A DNA stretch of 64,000 nucleotides from positions 1-64,000 of the forward strand of contig DDET01000068.1 of NCBI GenBank assembly GCA_002336915.1, written 5' to 3'. The notes under the pieces are model-generated. The model did no database searches and was not told the origin of the DNA. It was given only the letters and a program-made list of their open reading frames with translations. The DNA is from Bacteroidetes bacterium UBA1947. GTDB lineage: Bacteria > Bacteroidota > Bacteroidia > Chitinophagales > Chitinophagaceae. Below are positions 18,393-27,033 of this stretch, in pieces (within the stretch, counting starts at the first letter, position 1; the number at the start of each line of letters is the position of its first letter). The position numbers were made by a program, and so were the translations under genes.

Positions 18393-19260
18393 TTACTTTT
18401 TGTGCCGCTGCTTTTAGCCTGAAGTGTATAGTGGACTCGCATTCATGCGCATCACCATCCGTCTGCATTAGTTTCAGTTGCGGGTTACTCATGGTCACTT
18501 CTTTGGCGCGCATAAAGGTAACATACCTGCTTTTTAATATAGTACCGGTCATAGCACGCAGCACCAGCGCACCACCCATTATCTTCGGGAACCTGCGGAT
18601 GATGACCACGTCCAGCAGGCCATCGGTCCAGTCAGCCGTAGGGGCTATTTTAAAGTTGTAGCCGAACTGCTGCATATTGCACACGCATGCTATAAAGGCC
18701 CTTTCTTTATGGGGCTTACCATCTATCAGCATCTCAAAGTTGCGCTCGTTATACAGCCACATGTATTTGGTAACAAGCCAGCTATACATGGCCATGCCCC
18801 TGCGCACACTTTTTGCAAATTTCTTTGCAATTAGCGCATCAAAAGCCACGCCTGCATTGCTTATAAAAAGGCGGTCGTTGGCAAAAGCGATATCCATATT
18901 AATGGTGTTGCCCTTGTTGATGACCTTAAGTGCTTCTTTTATTTCCAATGGTATGCCCAATGTTCTTGCCGTACCGTTGCCGGAACCTTTGGGTATAATG
19001 GCCAGCGCCGTTGTAGTACCATTCAGCCCGTTGGCAATGTCATTTACAGATCCGTCACCGCCCACAGCTACCACCGCGTAGGCGCCGTTTTCAGCAGCCT
19101 GCTTAGCCAGTTCTATACCATGCTTGGCATATTCGCTGTTCACTATCTCATGGGTATATTGCTCATGATCTAGTACGGTATCTATTGCGTTCTTTATTGC
19201 TTTTACCCTGTCCACGCCCGATTTGGGGTTGACAATAAATACAAGGTGTTTCTTAGTCAT
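18382..19260 (-). CDS. Diacylglycerol/lipid kinase family protein (YegS/DagK-like)
   Basis: This 292-aa enzyme has the diacylglycerol-kinase catalytic domain: FIVNPKSG near residue 8, the nucleotide-binding GGDGS at 67-71, and IPKGSGNG at 89-96. A C-terminal beta-sandwich ends in MQTDGDAHE. Members phosphorylate lipids such as diacylglycerol with ATP at the inner membrane. The substrate cannot be told from sequence. It overlaps nadC by 8 bp and the downstream lipoprotein gene by 11 bp. Confidence 0.92.
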   Translation of the reverse strand: MTKKHLVFIVNPKSGVDRVKAIKNAIDTVLDHEQYTHEIVNSEYAKHGIELAKQAAENGAYAVVAVGGDGSVNDIANGLNGTTTALAIIPKGSGNGTARTLGIPLEIKEALKVINKGNTINMDIAFANDRLFISNAGVAFDALIAKKFAKSVRRGMAMYSWLVTKYMWLYNERNFEMLIDGKPHKERAFIACVCNMQQFGYNFKIAPTADWTDGLLDVVIIRRFPKIMGGALVLRAMTGTILKSRYVTFMRAKEVTMSNPQLKLMQTDGDAHECESTIHFRLKAAAQKVIVP

Positions 19261-20095
19261 GCAGCTGGGCTTTGAGGCTTAAGTCCATGCTAACTGCATG
19301 GTGTATTATTGCGCCCACAGAGATAAAATCAACTCCTGTGCGGGCATAGTCTACTATATTATCAAGATTTATTCCGCCCGATGCTTCGGTCTCGTATTTA
19401 CCCCTTATCAGGTCAATAGCTTCTGCGAGCATTTCGGGTGTGTAGTTGTCCAGCATTATGCGGTCTATACCCCCTACTGCAAGTACTTCGCGCACATCGT
19501 CAAGGCTGCGGGTCTCAACTTCTATTTTCAAGTCCAGCGCATTTGTGTGCAGGTATTGCTTTGTCTTTTCAATAGCCTTTTCAATGCCGCCGCAAAAGTC
19601 GATATGGTTATCCTTCAGCATGATCATGTCGTACAATCCCATGCGGTGGTTGTAACCGCCACCTATGCGCACCGCATCCTTTTCAAACATCCTGAACAGC
19701 GGGGTTGTTTTACGCGTATCCAGTATCTTGGTTTCGTAGCCTTTTATCTTATCAACGTATTGTGCCGTAAGCGTAGCTATGCCGCTCATGCGCTGCATGC
19801 AATTCAGCACCAGTCTTTCACTCTGTAGGATAGCATGTATCGTAGCCGATACATCGAAGGCAGTTTCACCTGTAGATACCCTGTCCCCGTCCTTTTTGTA
19901 CATGGTCACTTTCGCATCCGGATCCAGGTACATAAAGATGTCTTGTGCCAGTTCCATACCTGCCAGTACCCCGTTCTCCTTTATCTTTAAGACTGCCTTG
20001 CCTTTTGCATAGCGGTCTATGCTTGCCAAAGTGCTATGATCTCCATCGCCTATATCCTCCTGTAACGCCGCTACTATAAATGCCTGGTGGTTCAC
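19253..20095 (-). CDS. nadC: Nicotinate-nucleotide diphosphorylase (quinolinate phosphoribosyltransferase)
   Basis: This 280-aa enzyme converts quinolinate and PRPP to nicotinate mononucleotide, CO2 and PPi in de novo NAD synthesis. Signatures are EDIGDGDHST at the start, DTRKTTP (126-132), GGGYNHR (145-151), LKDNH (160-164) and the ASGGI strand near the C-terminus. Length is normal for the family. nadA and nadB are not in this window. It ends 8 bp inside the lipid-kinase gene, and queA lies 83 bp upstream. Confidence 0.97.
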   Translation of the reverse strand: MNHQAFIVAALQEDIGDGDHSTLASIDRYAKGKAVLKIKENGVLAGMELAQDIFMYLDPDAKVTMYKKDGDRVSTGETAFDVSATIHAILQSERLVLNCMQRMSGIATLTAQYVDKIKGYETKILDTRKTTPLFRMFEKDAVRIGGGYNHRMGLYDMIMLKDNHIDFCGGIEKAIEKTKQYLHTNALDLKIEVETRSLDDVREVLAVGGIDRIMLDNYTPEMLAEAIDLIRGKYETEASGGINLDNIVDYARTGVDFISVGAIIHHAVSMDLSLKAQLHD

Positions 20096-20178
20096 CTGTT
20101 AACGTTTTTTTTAAGCCTGCAAAGGTACTAAATACCTTTAGGACTAGTAGACATAATGAAGAATTAACATTGGAAGTT

Positions 20179-21393
20179 TTAAGCCCATAACAGGCAGCCA
20201 TCGCCATAACTCAGGAAACGGTAATTGTGCGAAAGCGCATAATTATAGGCTTCCCGCCAATCTTTTCCTATCAGCGCTGCCACCAATAAAAGCAGGGTAG
20301 ACTGCGGCTGGTGGAAATTGGTCACAAGGCCCTTAACAATACGCAGTTTGTATTCGGGGGCTATCAATATCTGCGTACGTGTTACTATCCGCTGCAGCTT
20401 ATTTTCCTGCATATATAATTGCAGTGACTTCAGCGCTTCGAATGGACTTGCCGCCTGTTCGGAGTCATACGGCTCCCATTGGCTTACTGCAATACCTGCA
20501 AAATCGGGCTGCCGGTTATGAAATAGATTATTGCCAATCCAGTACAGGCTTTCCAGTGTGCGCATGGAGGTTGTTCCAACAGCTACAATTCCCGTTTCCA
20601 GGTGGGCCATCAGTTTCAGCAGCGTTGCTTCGTCTACTTCTATCCATTCAGCATGCATCTCATGCTCCAGCATGGTCTCAGTTTGCACCGGCTTAAATGT
20701 GCCCGCACCTACATGGAGTGTTACCATTGCCTTTTCTATTCCTTTCTCTGCAATGCTGTTCATCACCCCCTCGGTAAAATGTAGCCCGGCTGTTGGTGCG
20801 GCTACACTGCCCTCCTCTTTAGCAAAAATAGTTTGGTAGCGCTCCTCATCACTTGCATCGGCATCGCGGTGCAGGTATGGTGGTAACGGAACCTTACCCG
20901 CGTAATGCAGCACTTCCGCAAAGCTCATTGCTTCATTATCCCAGCTCAACTCTACTGTAAATGATCCGCTCTGCCTGTCCACTATCTTTGCAAACAGGAT
21001 GACGTGTGGTTTGCAGTGTAATTGCAATATCATCCCGTGTTTCCACTTTGCTGCGCCGCCTATCATGCACTTCCAGCGTACGCTGCCTTTTTGCAGCATT
21101 GCGGTTTGTATATCGGCATATTCATCACCGGGCTCCAGGCAAAACACTTCGATCACTCCACCTGTATCTTTTTTAAACAATAGCCTCGCATGCACCACTT
21201 TGGTTTGATTAAAAACCATTAATGTATTATGCGGAATATGTGCTGCAATATTTTGGTAGGTATCTTCAGAGATCCTGCCATTTTTATAGATCAGCAATTT
21301 TGAAGCATCACGCACTTCCAGCGGATACTTAGCCACCTTTTCATCGGGCAACTCGTAGGTGTAATCTGCTATGCGTAATTCTTTAGGATGCAT
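20179..21393 (-). CDS. queA: S-adenosylmethionine:tRNA ribosyltransferase-isomerase family protein (QueA)
   Basis: QueA transfers and isomerises the ribosyl group of SAM onto preQ1-modified tRNA to give epoxyqueuosine. This protein has the family start (YELPDEKVAKYPLEVRDASKLL), VFNQTKVVHARL, GSVAAPTAGLHFTE and NFHQPQSTLLLLVAALIG. At 404 aa it is longer than the usual ~345-360; the extra length sits mostly in the middle and C-terminal third (a region around GTTSMRTLESLYWIGN). It may represent the longer Bacteroidota variant. Its stop and start abut dgt with a 1-bp gap, so the two are co-transcribed. Confidence 0.92.
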   Translation of the reverse strand: MHPKELRIADYTYELPDEKVAKYPLEVRDASKLLIYKNGRISEDTYQNIAAHIPHNTLMVFNQTKVVHARLLFKKDTGGVIEVFCLEPGDEYADIQTAMLQKGSVRWKCMIGGAAKWKHGMILQLHCKPHVILFAKIVDRQSGSFTVELSWDNEAMSFAEVLHYAGKVPLPPYLHRDADASDEERYQTIFAKEEGSVAAPTAGLHFTEGVMNSIAEKGIEKAMVTLHVGAGTFKPVQTETMLEHEMHAEWIEVDEATLLKLMAHLETGIVAVGTTSMRTLESLYWIGNNLFHNRQPDFAGIAVSQWEPYDSEQAASPFEALKSLQLYMQENKLQRIVTRTQILIAPEYKLRIVKGLVTNFHQPQSTLLLLVAALIGKDWREAYNYALSHNYRFLSYGDGCLLWA

Positions 21394-21394
21394 T

Positions 21395-22783
21395 TTATCT
21401 TATCTCAGGTATAGTAATGCCGGTTATCTTCCGGTACAAATCTATCGCATACAGGTCTGTCATACCCGATATGAAATCCACTACTGATTGTATATTACTA
21501 TACAAGCTACCACCCTTATTGATCGGGAACTGGTTGGACACTACTTGTAGTACCTTCCTCGATTTTGTTTCGTTAGGATGTAATACCGCGTGTACGAATT
21601 CTTTCAGCAATCCACCAATAACATTATACCCCGCTATCTCTATCTCCACCACGGACTTGTAATTATACACATGCGAAACGGAGAATTTATTTATCTCGTC
21701 TATCAATGCACTTTCCCTCGCGGGTAAATATTTCATCAGGTCGCCCTCCAGTGTGCCTGCCAACAGCTCTTCTTCCTTTTCCATGAATATACCCGACAAC
21801 TTTTCTATCATCAGCCCTATCCATTTTGCGCGTATGAACTGTACTTTCTGGTTGTCGTCGTTGATGTTCGCCAGCTTCTTCTCTACATAGCTGAGCGCAT
21901 TGTATTCAGTGCCTCCATCGAAGAAAGGCAGGAACAAAGCCTTTATCTTCTCCAGCGATACTATGTGCAATCTATGTGCATCTTCAAGGTCTATCACACG
22001 GTAACAAATATCATCGGCAGCTTCGGTCAGGTATACAAAAGGATGGCGGGCATATACATGCGCAAAGCCTTCTTTTCTTGGTATACCCAATGTTGTCGCT
22101 ATCTCATCGTAAGTACTCATCTCGCTGTCAAAGAAGCCTGATTTTTTCGTCGCAACTAAGCCGGTACTTTTATTAAACCCTTCCGAAGATGAGGACGGAT
22201 ATTTCACGATCGCGGCCAGCGTGGTATAAGTAAGTTTATAGCCACCGGGTTCATTTTCGTTAAAGCTATTCGTCAGTACCCGGAAAGCATTTGAATTGCC
22301 TTCGAACTTTTCAAGGTCCTTTAACTGGTTAGGCGTTAATGATCCTTCCAGTATCTTTTTCTCGTCACCTTCCAATTGTGTGAAATAGGTCCGTATCGCG
22401 TCCTCGCCGGAATGGCCGAAAGGCGGATTACCAATATCATGTGCCAGGCAGGCGGCGGCTATTACCGAGGGCAACTCATATTTATAGAACTCGGTGAAGT
22501 ATTCATCTTCATTTTTATACTTCTTTGCCAGCTCATCGCCCACCCATTTACCCAATGATCTGCCTACGGATGCTACCTCCAGGCTATGTGTAAGCCTGTT
22601 GTGCACAAAGACCGGGCCGGGCAGCGGGAAGACCTGTGTCTTATTCTGCAGGCGGCGGAAAGCAGATGCAAAAATAATACGGTCATAATCGCGCAGAAAG
22701 GATGTGCGTATGTGATCGGGGTTTGCATCTTTACGTTCCGGGTCACCGGTACGCCTTGCGCTATATAGCGAGGACCAATTCAT
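21395..22783 (-). CDS. dgt: Deoxyguanosinetriphosphate triphosphohydrolase-like HD protein
   Basis: This 462-aa HD-superfamily hydrolase cleaves dNTPs to nucleoside and triphosphate. The metal-binding residues are visible: H66 in RLTHSLEV, the H115-D116 pair in CLAHDIGNPPFGHSG, and a later Asp in EAADDICYRVIDLED. The start MNWSSLYSARR with AFRRLQNKTQVFPL is typical of the dGTPase family. It forms a pair with queA, which follows after 1 bp. The ridA-like gene is 36 bp upstream on the same strand. Confidence 0.95.
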   Translation of the reverse strand: MNWSSLYSARRTGDPERKDANPDHIRTSFLRDYDRIIFASAFRRLQNKTQVFPLPGPVFVHNRLTHSLEVASVGRSLGKWVGDELAKKYKNEDEYFTEFYKYELPSVIAAACLAHDIGNPPFGHSGEDAIRTYFTQLEGDEKKILEGSLTPNQLKDLEKFEGNSNAFRVLTNSFNENEPGGYKLTYTTLAAIVKYPSSSSEGFNKSTGLVATKKSGFFDSEMSTYDEIATTLGIPRKEGFAHVYARHPFVYLTEAADDICYRVIDLEDAHRLHIVSLEKIKALFLPFFDGGTEYNALSYVEKKLANINDDNQKVQFIRAKWIGLMIEKLSGIFMEKEEELLAGTLEGDLMKYLPARESALIDEINKFSVSHVYNYKSVVEIEIAGYNVIGGLLKEFVHAVLHPNETKSRKVLQVVSNQFPINKGGSLYSNIQSVVDFISGMTDLYAIDLYRKITGITIPEIR

Positions 22784-22819
22784 ACTGTAAAAATGCGGTT
22801 TTGTAGGGAACTTAGCAAT

Positions 22820-23236
22820 TTATTCAATGGTTGCTATGCACTTCAGCTCGATCGCTATCGGGGTGGGTAGCGAGTTGATAGCTACCGTGGTGCGGCATGG
22901 TTGGTTGTCCCTGAAATACTCGGCGTATACCCTGTTGTAGGTATGGAAGTCGCGCTTCATGTCTACAAGGAATACAGTCACATCTACCAGGCTGGCCCAG
23001 TTACTGCCGCTTTCTTCGAGTATAATTCGCACATTATCGAATACGCTGCGGCATTGCGCTTCAAAATCAAATTCGACGTAGTTGCCGTTCTTGTCCAGCT
23101 TCAGGCCCGGTATCTCATCTGTACCTGCCTTGCGGGGTCCCACACCTGAAAGAAACAGGAGGTTGCCGACTTTGCGTGCGTGGGGATACAAGCCTACAGG
23201 CTTTGGTGCTTTATCAGTTGAGATCTTATCGGACAT
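22820..23236 (-). CDS. RidA/YjgF family protein, 2-aminomuconate-deaminase-like subgroup
   Basis: This 138-aa protein belongs to the Rid enamine/imine deaminase family. Arg115 in PCRTTVAINSLP matches the carboxylate-binding Arg of active members. The N-terminal pattern (KAPKPVGLYPHARKVGNLLF with SGVGPR and a spaced IPG) is the one I associate with 2-aminomuconate deaminases of tryptophan/kynurenine catabolism rather than housekeeping RidA. No other kynurenine-pathway gene is adjacent; nadC nearby uses quinolinate, which derives from the same branch. The substrate is therefore inference. Confidence 0.9.
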   Translation of the reverse strand: MSDKISTDKAPKPVGLYPHARKVGNLLFLSGVGPRKAGTDEIPGLKLDKNGNYVEFDFEAQCRSVFDNVRIILEESGSNWASLVDVTVFLVDMKRDFHTYNRVYAEYFRDNQPCRTTVAINSLPTPIAIELKCIATIE

Positions 23237-23390
23237 GTTTAAACATTCAATGGTTCAATTATCAAAAGTAAAAAGAAAAAGTGTCTGTTTACCCAGTCGT
23301 CAATTAGCTAAGCCAAAACATTAGATATTACTTAACGATGGATGTTTATACCTTAGAGTAGATTCAGCAGTCAATCTAAAAAGCATTTTT

Positions 23391-23702
23391 ATGGCCGAAG
23401 CCAAACAAGAAGAAAAAAACAGGAATATTGCCCATCACATCTTCAGCGGCTCTATCACCATGATAGGTGTGTGCATTACGATCATCGCACTTTTCCGTGC
23501 CTTAAAAACCAGTGCCGATACCTTTGCGGATAATGTACTTGGTGCCGATACCTTCATTTTCATCCTTGCTGCTCTGTTGTCCTATTCTTCGCTTAGAAAA
23601 GAAAATAACAAACGCATGGAGCGATGGGCGGACATCGTCTTCTTTGCCGGGATGCTTATTATGATATTGGTAGGCATCCTTATACTGTATTCAACCTACT
23701 AA
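23391..23702 (+). CDS. Small three-helix membrane protein
   Basis: In this 103-aa protein a charged N-terminus (AEAKQEEKNRN) is followed by three likely membrane helices: ~18-36, ~50-66 and ~82-101. The second and third are separated by a basic loop (SLRKENNKRMERW). It is unknown but has a family-like look common in Bacteroidota. It converges with the EGF-like lipoprotein gene, with 2 bp between stops. Confidence 0.78.
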   Translation: MAEAKQEEKNRNIAHHIFSGSITMIGVCITIIALFRALKTSADTFADNVLGADTFIFILAALLSYSSLRKENNKRMERWADIVFFAGMLIMILVGILILYSTY

Positions 23703-23704
23703 GC

Positions 23705-24208
23705 CTAATTCTTAACCATAGTAAGATCGCATTGGGAGCCGGGCACGTTATTGGTGCTGGTAGTATAGTGCATCTTCAGCACGCCGTCGGCAAATAAACC
23801 GGAGCCAGCTACCACACCGCCTGCAGCTATGGTCACATTGCCGCTACCATCTACTGTGGCGGTTACTGCCGTCTGCAGGTTGCCGAAGTTGGAAATACTG
23901 ATGGTATACGAACCGCTGGTAGCGGAAACTGTAATAGTGCTCTGCCATGAAGCCGAACCTGCAAGCGGAGGCTTGCATGACTGCGTGCAGGTATAAGAAC
24001 CCAGGAATTTCGTAGACCATTGCGTCTCGCAACTGATGCCGGAATAGCCTGTCGTGCATGAACATACATTATCCACACAGGTACCATTGTTCTGGCAGGT
24101 AACCGTACCGCACTTACTCTTGCAACCGCTGGTATAAACTATTGAACCGAATGCGATAACGACTATGAAAGAGGTAAGGAAAATATGACGCAACTGATAC
24201 TTATTCAT
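23705..24208 (-). CDS. Lipoprotein with an EGF-like domain
   Basis: In this 167-aa protein the signal ends at lipobox TSGC (Cys ~29). Residues ~33-61 contain six cysteines in EGF order (CGTVTCQNNGTCVDNVCSC, then GYSGISCE), matching the EGF-like Cx(n)C...CxCxxGYxGxxC pattern. The remaining ~100 residues are beta-rich and contain two more Cys. EGF-like domains occur in scattered Bacteroidota surface lipoproteins; the role here is unknown, plausibly protein binding at the cell surface. Confidence 0.85.
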   Translation of the reverse strand: MNKYQLRHIFLTSFIVVIAFGSIVYTSGCKSKCGTVTCQNNGTCVDNVCSCTTGYSGISCETQWSTKFLGSYTCTQSCKPPLAGSASWQSTITVSATSGSYTISISNFGNLQTAVTATVDGSGNVTIAAGGVVAGSGLFADGVLKMHYTTSTNNVPGSQCDLTMVKN

Positions 24209-24447
24209 TTATTATATGTTTCTTTTATGAGTATTCCTTCTTAGACGAACCGATGGCTAATAAGTTTATGTGCAAGTATAGCACTTTCCCCTTGTTCCGA
24301 TTGCCTGCGTAACTGCTTTTTAACAAATATTCCTCAAAACGGCGCCCCAATAACTTTAGGCGTTTGCAAAATCGGGAAAAATATAGGCTTATCAACAAGC
24401 TAAATACCCCTGCTGCCTATCTATTTGATAAATTGCAGCCTCAAATC

Positions 24448-26565
24448 ATGCAAAGCCCGTACAAGATAGCGCTGGTCGGCAATCCTAACAGCGGAAAAAG
24501 TTCCCTGTTCAACTCCCTTACGGGGCTGAACCAGAAGGTGGGCAATTTCCCCGGGGTGACGGTTGATAAGAAAACCGGGCTTAGCAAGATCAGCGAAACA
24601 CTAAGCGCGCATATCATAGACCTGCCGGGCACTTACAGCTTGTATCCCAAAAGCGCTGATGAACGGGTAACCTACGATGTGCTGCTAAATGCCCGCAGCA
24701 AGGACAGGCCGGACATGATCGTGGTTATAGCCGATGCATCGAACCTGAGGCGCAACCTGCTGTTCTGCACCCAGATCATGGACCTGGAGATACCCGTGGT
24801 GATAGCACTTACCATGATGGACATAGCGCGGCAAAAGGGCATGACCATTGATACCGATGGGCTACAACGTATGATGGGTGTACCTGTAGTGCCCATAAAC
24901 CCGAGGAAAAACAAAGGAATCGCGCAACTTAAGAAGACCATAGCTGATGCAAAGCAAAATACCTCGCCTGCTCCCGGCAACTTTATAGACACCATTGCAC
25001 TGGCCGGCGACTGGCTGGAAGAGGTAAAAACCATCTGCGGGCTCGAAAGCGGTTACAGTGCCATGCATGTGGCCTGCAATTATGCAGAACTTACCTGGCT
25101 GAATGCCGCGCAACGCATACGCATAGCCGCACTACTGGATGAAGTTAAGTTCCACAAATCGAAAGTGCAGGCCGAGGAGATAATGCAGCGTTATCAACGA
25201 ATCGGTACCATTATGCAGCAGTGCGTGGCAGAAGCCAGCCCCATGAAGCGCATGGTGGTGAGCGACCGCATCGATAAGGTATTGCTACACCCTGTATGGG
25301 GGAATGTGGTCTTGCTGGTGGTCCTTTTCTTCCTGTTCCAAAGTATCTTCTGGCTGGCAGCATATCCCATGTCGTGGGTGGAACATGGCTTCAGTGCAGT
25401 GGGGGGATGGCTGGGCAATATCTTACCGGATGGCTTTGTTAAAGACCTGCTCATAAACGGCCTGCTGGCGGGCGTGAGCGGTGTAGCCATATTCATTCCG
25501 CAGATCATGATACTCTTTGGCTTTATCACCATACTGGAGGACAGCGGCTATATGGCAAGGATCAGCTTCCTTACGGACAGGCTGATGCGCAGCGTGGGTC
25601 TGAATGGCCGGTCGGTAATGCCGCTTATCAGCGGGATGGCCTGCGCGGTGCCTGCTATCATGGCTGCACGTACTATACAAAACAGCAAAGAACGGCTGAT
25701 CACTATTATGGTGACACCACTGATGAGCTGTTCCGCACGGTTACCTGTTTATACGATCCTGATAGGCCTGGTGATACCTGAGCGCTACTATCTCGGCTTC
25801 ATCAGCCTGCAGGGCATGGTGTTCATGGGCTTATACCTGCTCGGCTTCTTCATGGCCTTACTGGTATCCTGGGTAATGAACTTTATCGTGAAGGTGAAAG
25901 AGCGCACCTTCTTCCTGATGGAGCTTCCGGTGTACCGTGCACCAAGGTGGAAGAACGCAGGCATCACCATGATAGAGAAGGCGAAAATATTTGTGCGCGA
26001 TGCCGGTAAGATCATTATCATTATTTCGCTGCTGCTTTGGGCGCTGGCCACTTTTGGACCCGCTAAGCAAATGCACGCGGTAAGTGATAAATATACCAAA
26101 CTGGAACAACAATACCCTGAACAAAAGGAAGAGCTGGAACGCAAGCGTGCAACTGAAAAACTGGAACATTCTTTTGCCGGCATCATGGGCCATGCAATCG
26201 AGCCGGCTATACGTCCACTCGGCTTCGACTGGAAAATAGGCATAGCGCTTATTACTTCTTTTGCAGCACGCGAGGTATTTGTTGGCACTATGGCTACACT
26301 TTACAGCGTGGGCGACCAGGGAGCAAGCACTACCACACTACGCGATAAAATGCGCGAGGCCCGCAGGCCCGACGGCAGCATTGTTTACACACTTGCCACG
26401 GGGCTGGCCCTGCTTATCTTTTACGTGTTCGCTATGCAATGCATGAGCACGCTGGCGATCGTAAAGCGTGAAACAAGAAGCTGGAAGTACCCTGTTATCC
26501 AGTTCTTCTATATGGGCGGCATTGCATACCTAAGCGCATTGTTAGTGTACCAATTGTTTAAATAA
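24448..26565 (+). CDS. feoB: Ferrous iron transporter FeoB
   Basis: This 705-aa inner-membrane Fe(II) transporter has an N-terminal G domain and a polytopic C-terminal part. It has G1 GNPNSGKSS (11-19), G3 DLPG (58-61) and a G4 position that reads TMMD (122-125) instead of the usual NxxD. A helical GDI-like linker (~165-260) and two Gate regions follow (ISFLTDRLMRSVGLNGRSV with PLISGMACAVPAI, and SCSARLPVY). The ATG at 24448 is chosen because homologs start just before the G1 strand; the open frame extends upstream only to a TTG. No feoA is adjacent. Fur control could not be confirmed by eye. Confidence 0.97.
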   Translation: MQSPYKIALVGNPNSGKSSLFNSLTGLNQKVGNFPGVTVDKKTGLSKISETLSAHIIDLPGTYSLYPKSADERVTYDVLLNARSKDRPDMIVVIADASNLRRNLLFCTQIMDLEIPVVIALTMMDIARQKGMTIDTDGLQRMMGVPVVPINPRKNKGIAQLKKTIADAKQNTSPAPGNFIDTIALAGDWLEEVKTICGLESGYSAMHVACNYAELTWLNAAQRIRIAALLDEVKFHKSKVQAEEIMQRYQRIGTIMQQCVAEASPMKRMVVSDRIDKVLLHPVWGNVVLLVVLFFLFQSIFWLAAYPMSWVEHGFSAVGGWLGNILPDGFVKDLLINGLLAGVSGVAIFIPQIMILFGFITILEDSGYMARISFLTDRLMRSVGLNGRSVMPLISGMACAVPAIMAARTIQNSKERLITIMVTPLMSCSARLPVYTILIGLVIPERYYLGFISLQGMVFMGLYLLGFFMALLVSWVMNFIVKVKERTFFLMELPVYRAPRWKNAGITMIEKAKIFVRDAGKIIIIISLLLWALATFGPAKQMHAVSDKYTKLEQQYPEQKEELERKRATEKLEHSFAGIMGHAIEPAIRPLGFDWKIGIALITSFAAREVFVGTMATLYSVGDQGASTTTLRDKMREARRPDGSIVYTLATGLALLIFYVFAMQCMSTLAIVKRETRSWKYPVIQFFYMGGIAYLSALLVYQLFK

Positions 26566-27033
26566 AACCCTCCCGACCTACCTAAAGGGAGGAGGTGGCG
26601 CGCAGAATTTCCCATTTTTACGGAAAATATTTTTTTTCCGGGCTTTTGCTGGTAATCAATCATTTGGGTCAAAAAAATGTCCCAAAAATGTCCCATTTCT
26701 TTCCCACTTATTCCCAAATCGGGTCCTGTTTTACAAGCCGGGGGGCGTTAGAACAATATGTCAAAGAACTCCTGATCCGTCATCTTTATAACGAAGCTAT
26801 CCACCATCGAAAATTTTGGTGAACTATGCAAGATACGATGTGGGAAGAGGGGGTTCCAAAAAAGGATATCCACATTTTTTAGTAGACTGCAGTTAGTAGA
26901 AAGTTGAAAGTTCGGGGGACGTGGCTCTCTCAAGCGCGTGCCATAACGCGTTTGACCGCAGAAAGCAGTGCTGAGGCTATATAAAAAGCCTCCTTCAAAA
27001 AATGAAGGAGGCTTTACAATTATCATTCAGTAA
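26566..27033. other. Gene-free region with repeat-like sequence
   Basis: These 468 bp lie between convergent feoB and the large T9SS gene. They hold a CCTCCC/GGGAGG hairpin (26569-26592), a doubled AAAAATGTCCC motif (~26674-26696), and a stretch (~26885-26970) of mixed low-complexity and GC-rich sequence. Two short open frames are present, but neither looks like a protein family. It may be decayed mobile DNA or a family of intergenic repeats; nothing firmer can be said. Confidence 0.45.
26985..27015 (-). terminator. Terminator of the large T9SS gene
   Basis: A perfect 12-bp stem (26985-26996 with 27004-27015) is followed on the minus strand by TTTTTATAT. It lies 19 bp beyond the stop at 27034. 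Confidence 0.9.

Noticed and set aside
26595..26822. Plus-strand open frame of 75 codons after feoB
   Set aside because: No signal, helix pattern or homology I recognise; it overlaps the opposite-strand frame and the duplicated AAAAATGTCCC motif.
26748..27026. Minus-strand open frame of 92 codons between feoB and the T9SS gene
   Set aside because: It contains the T9SS gene terminator and shows no protein-like composition or family pattern.
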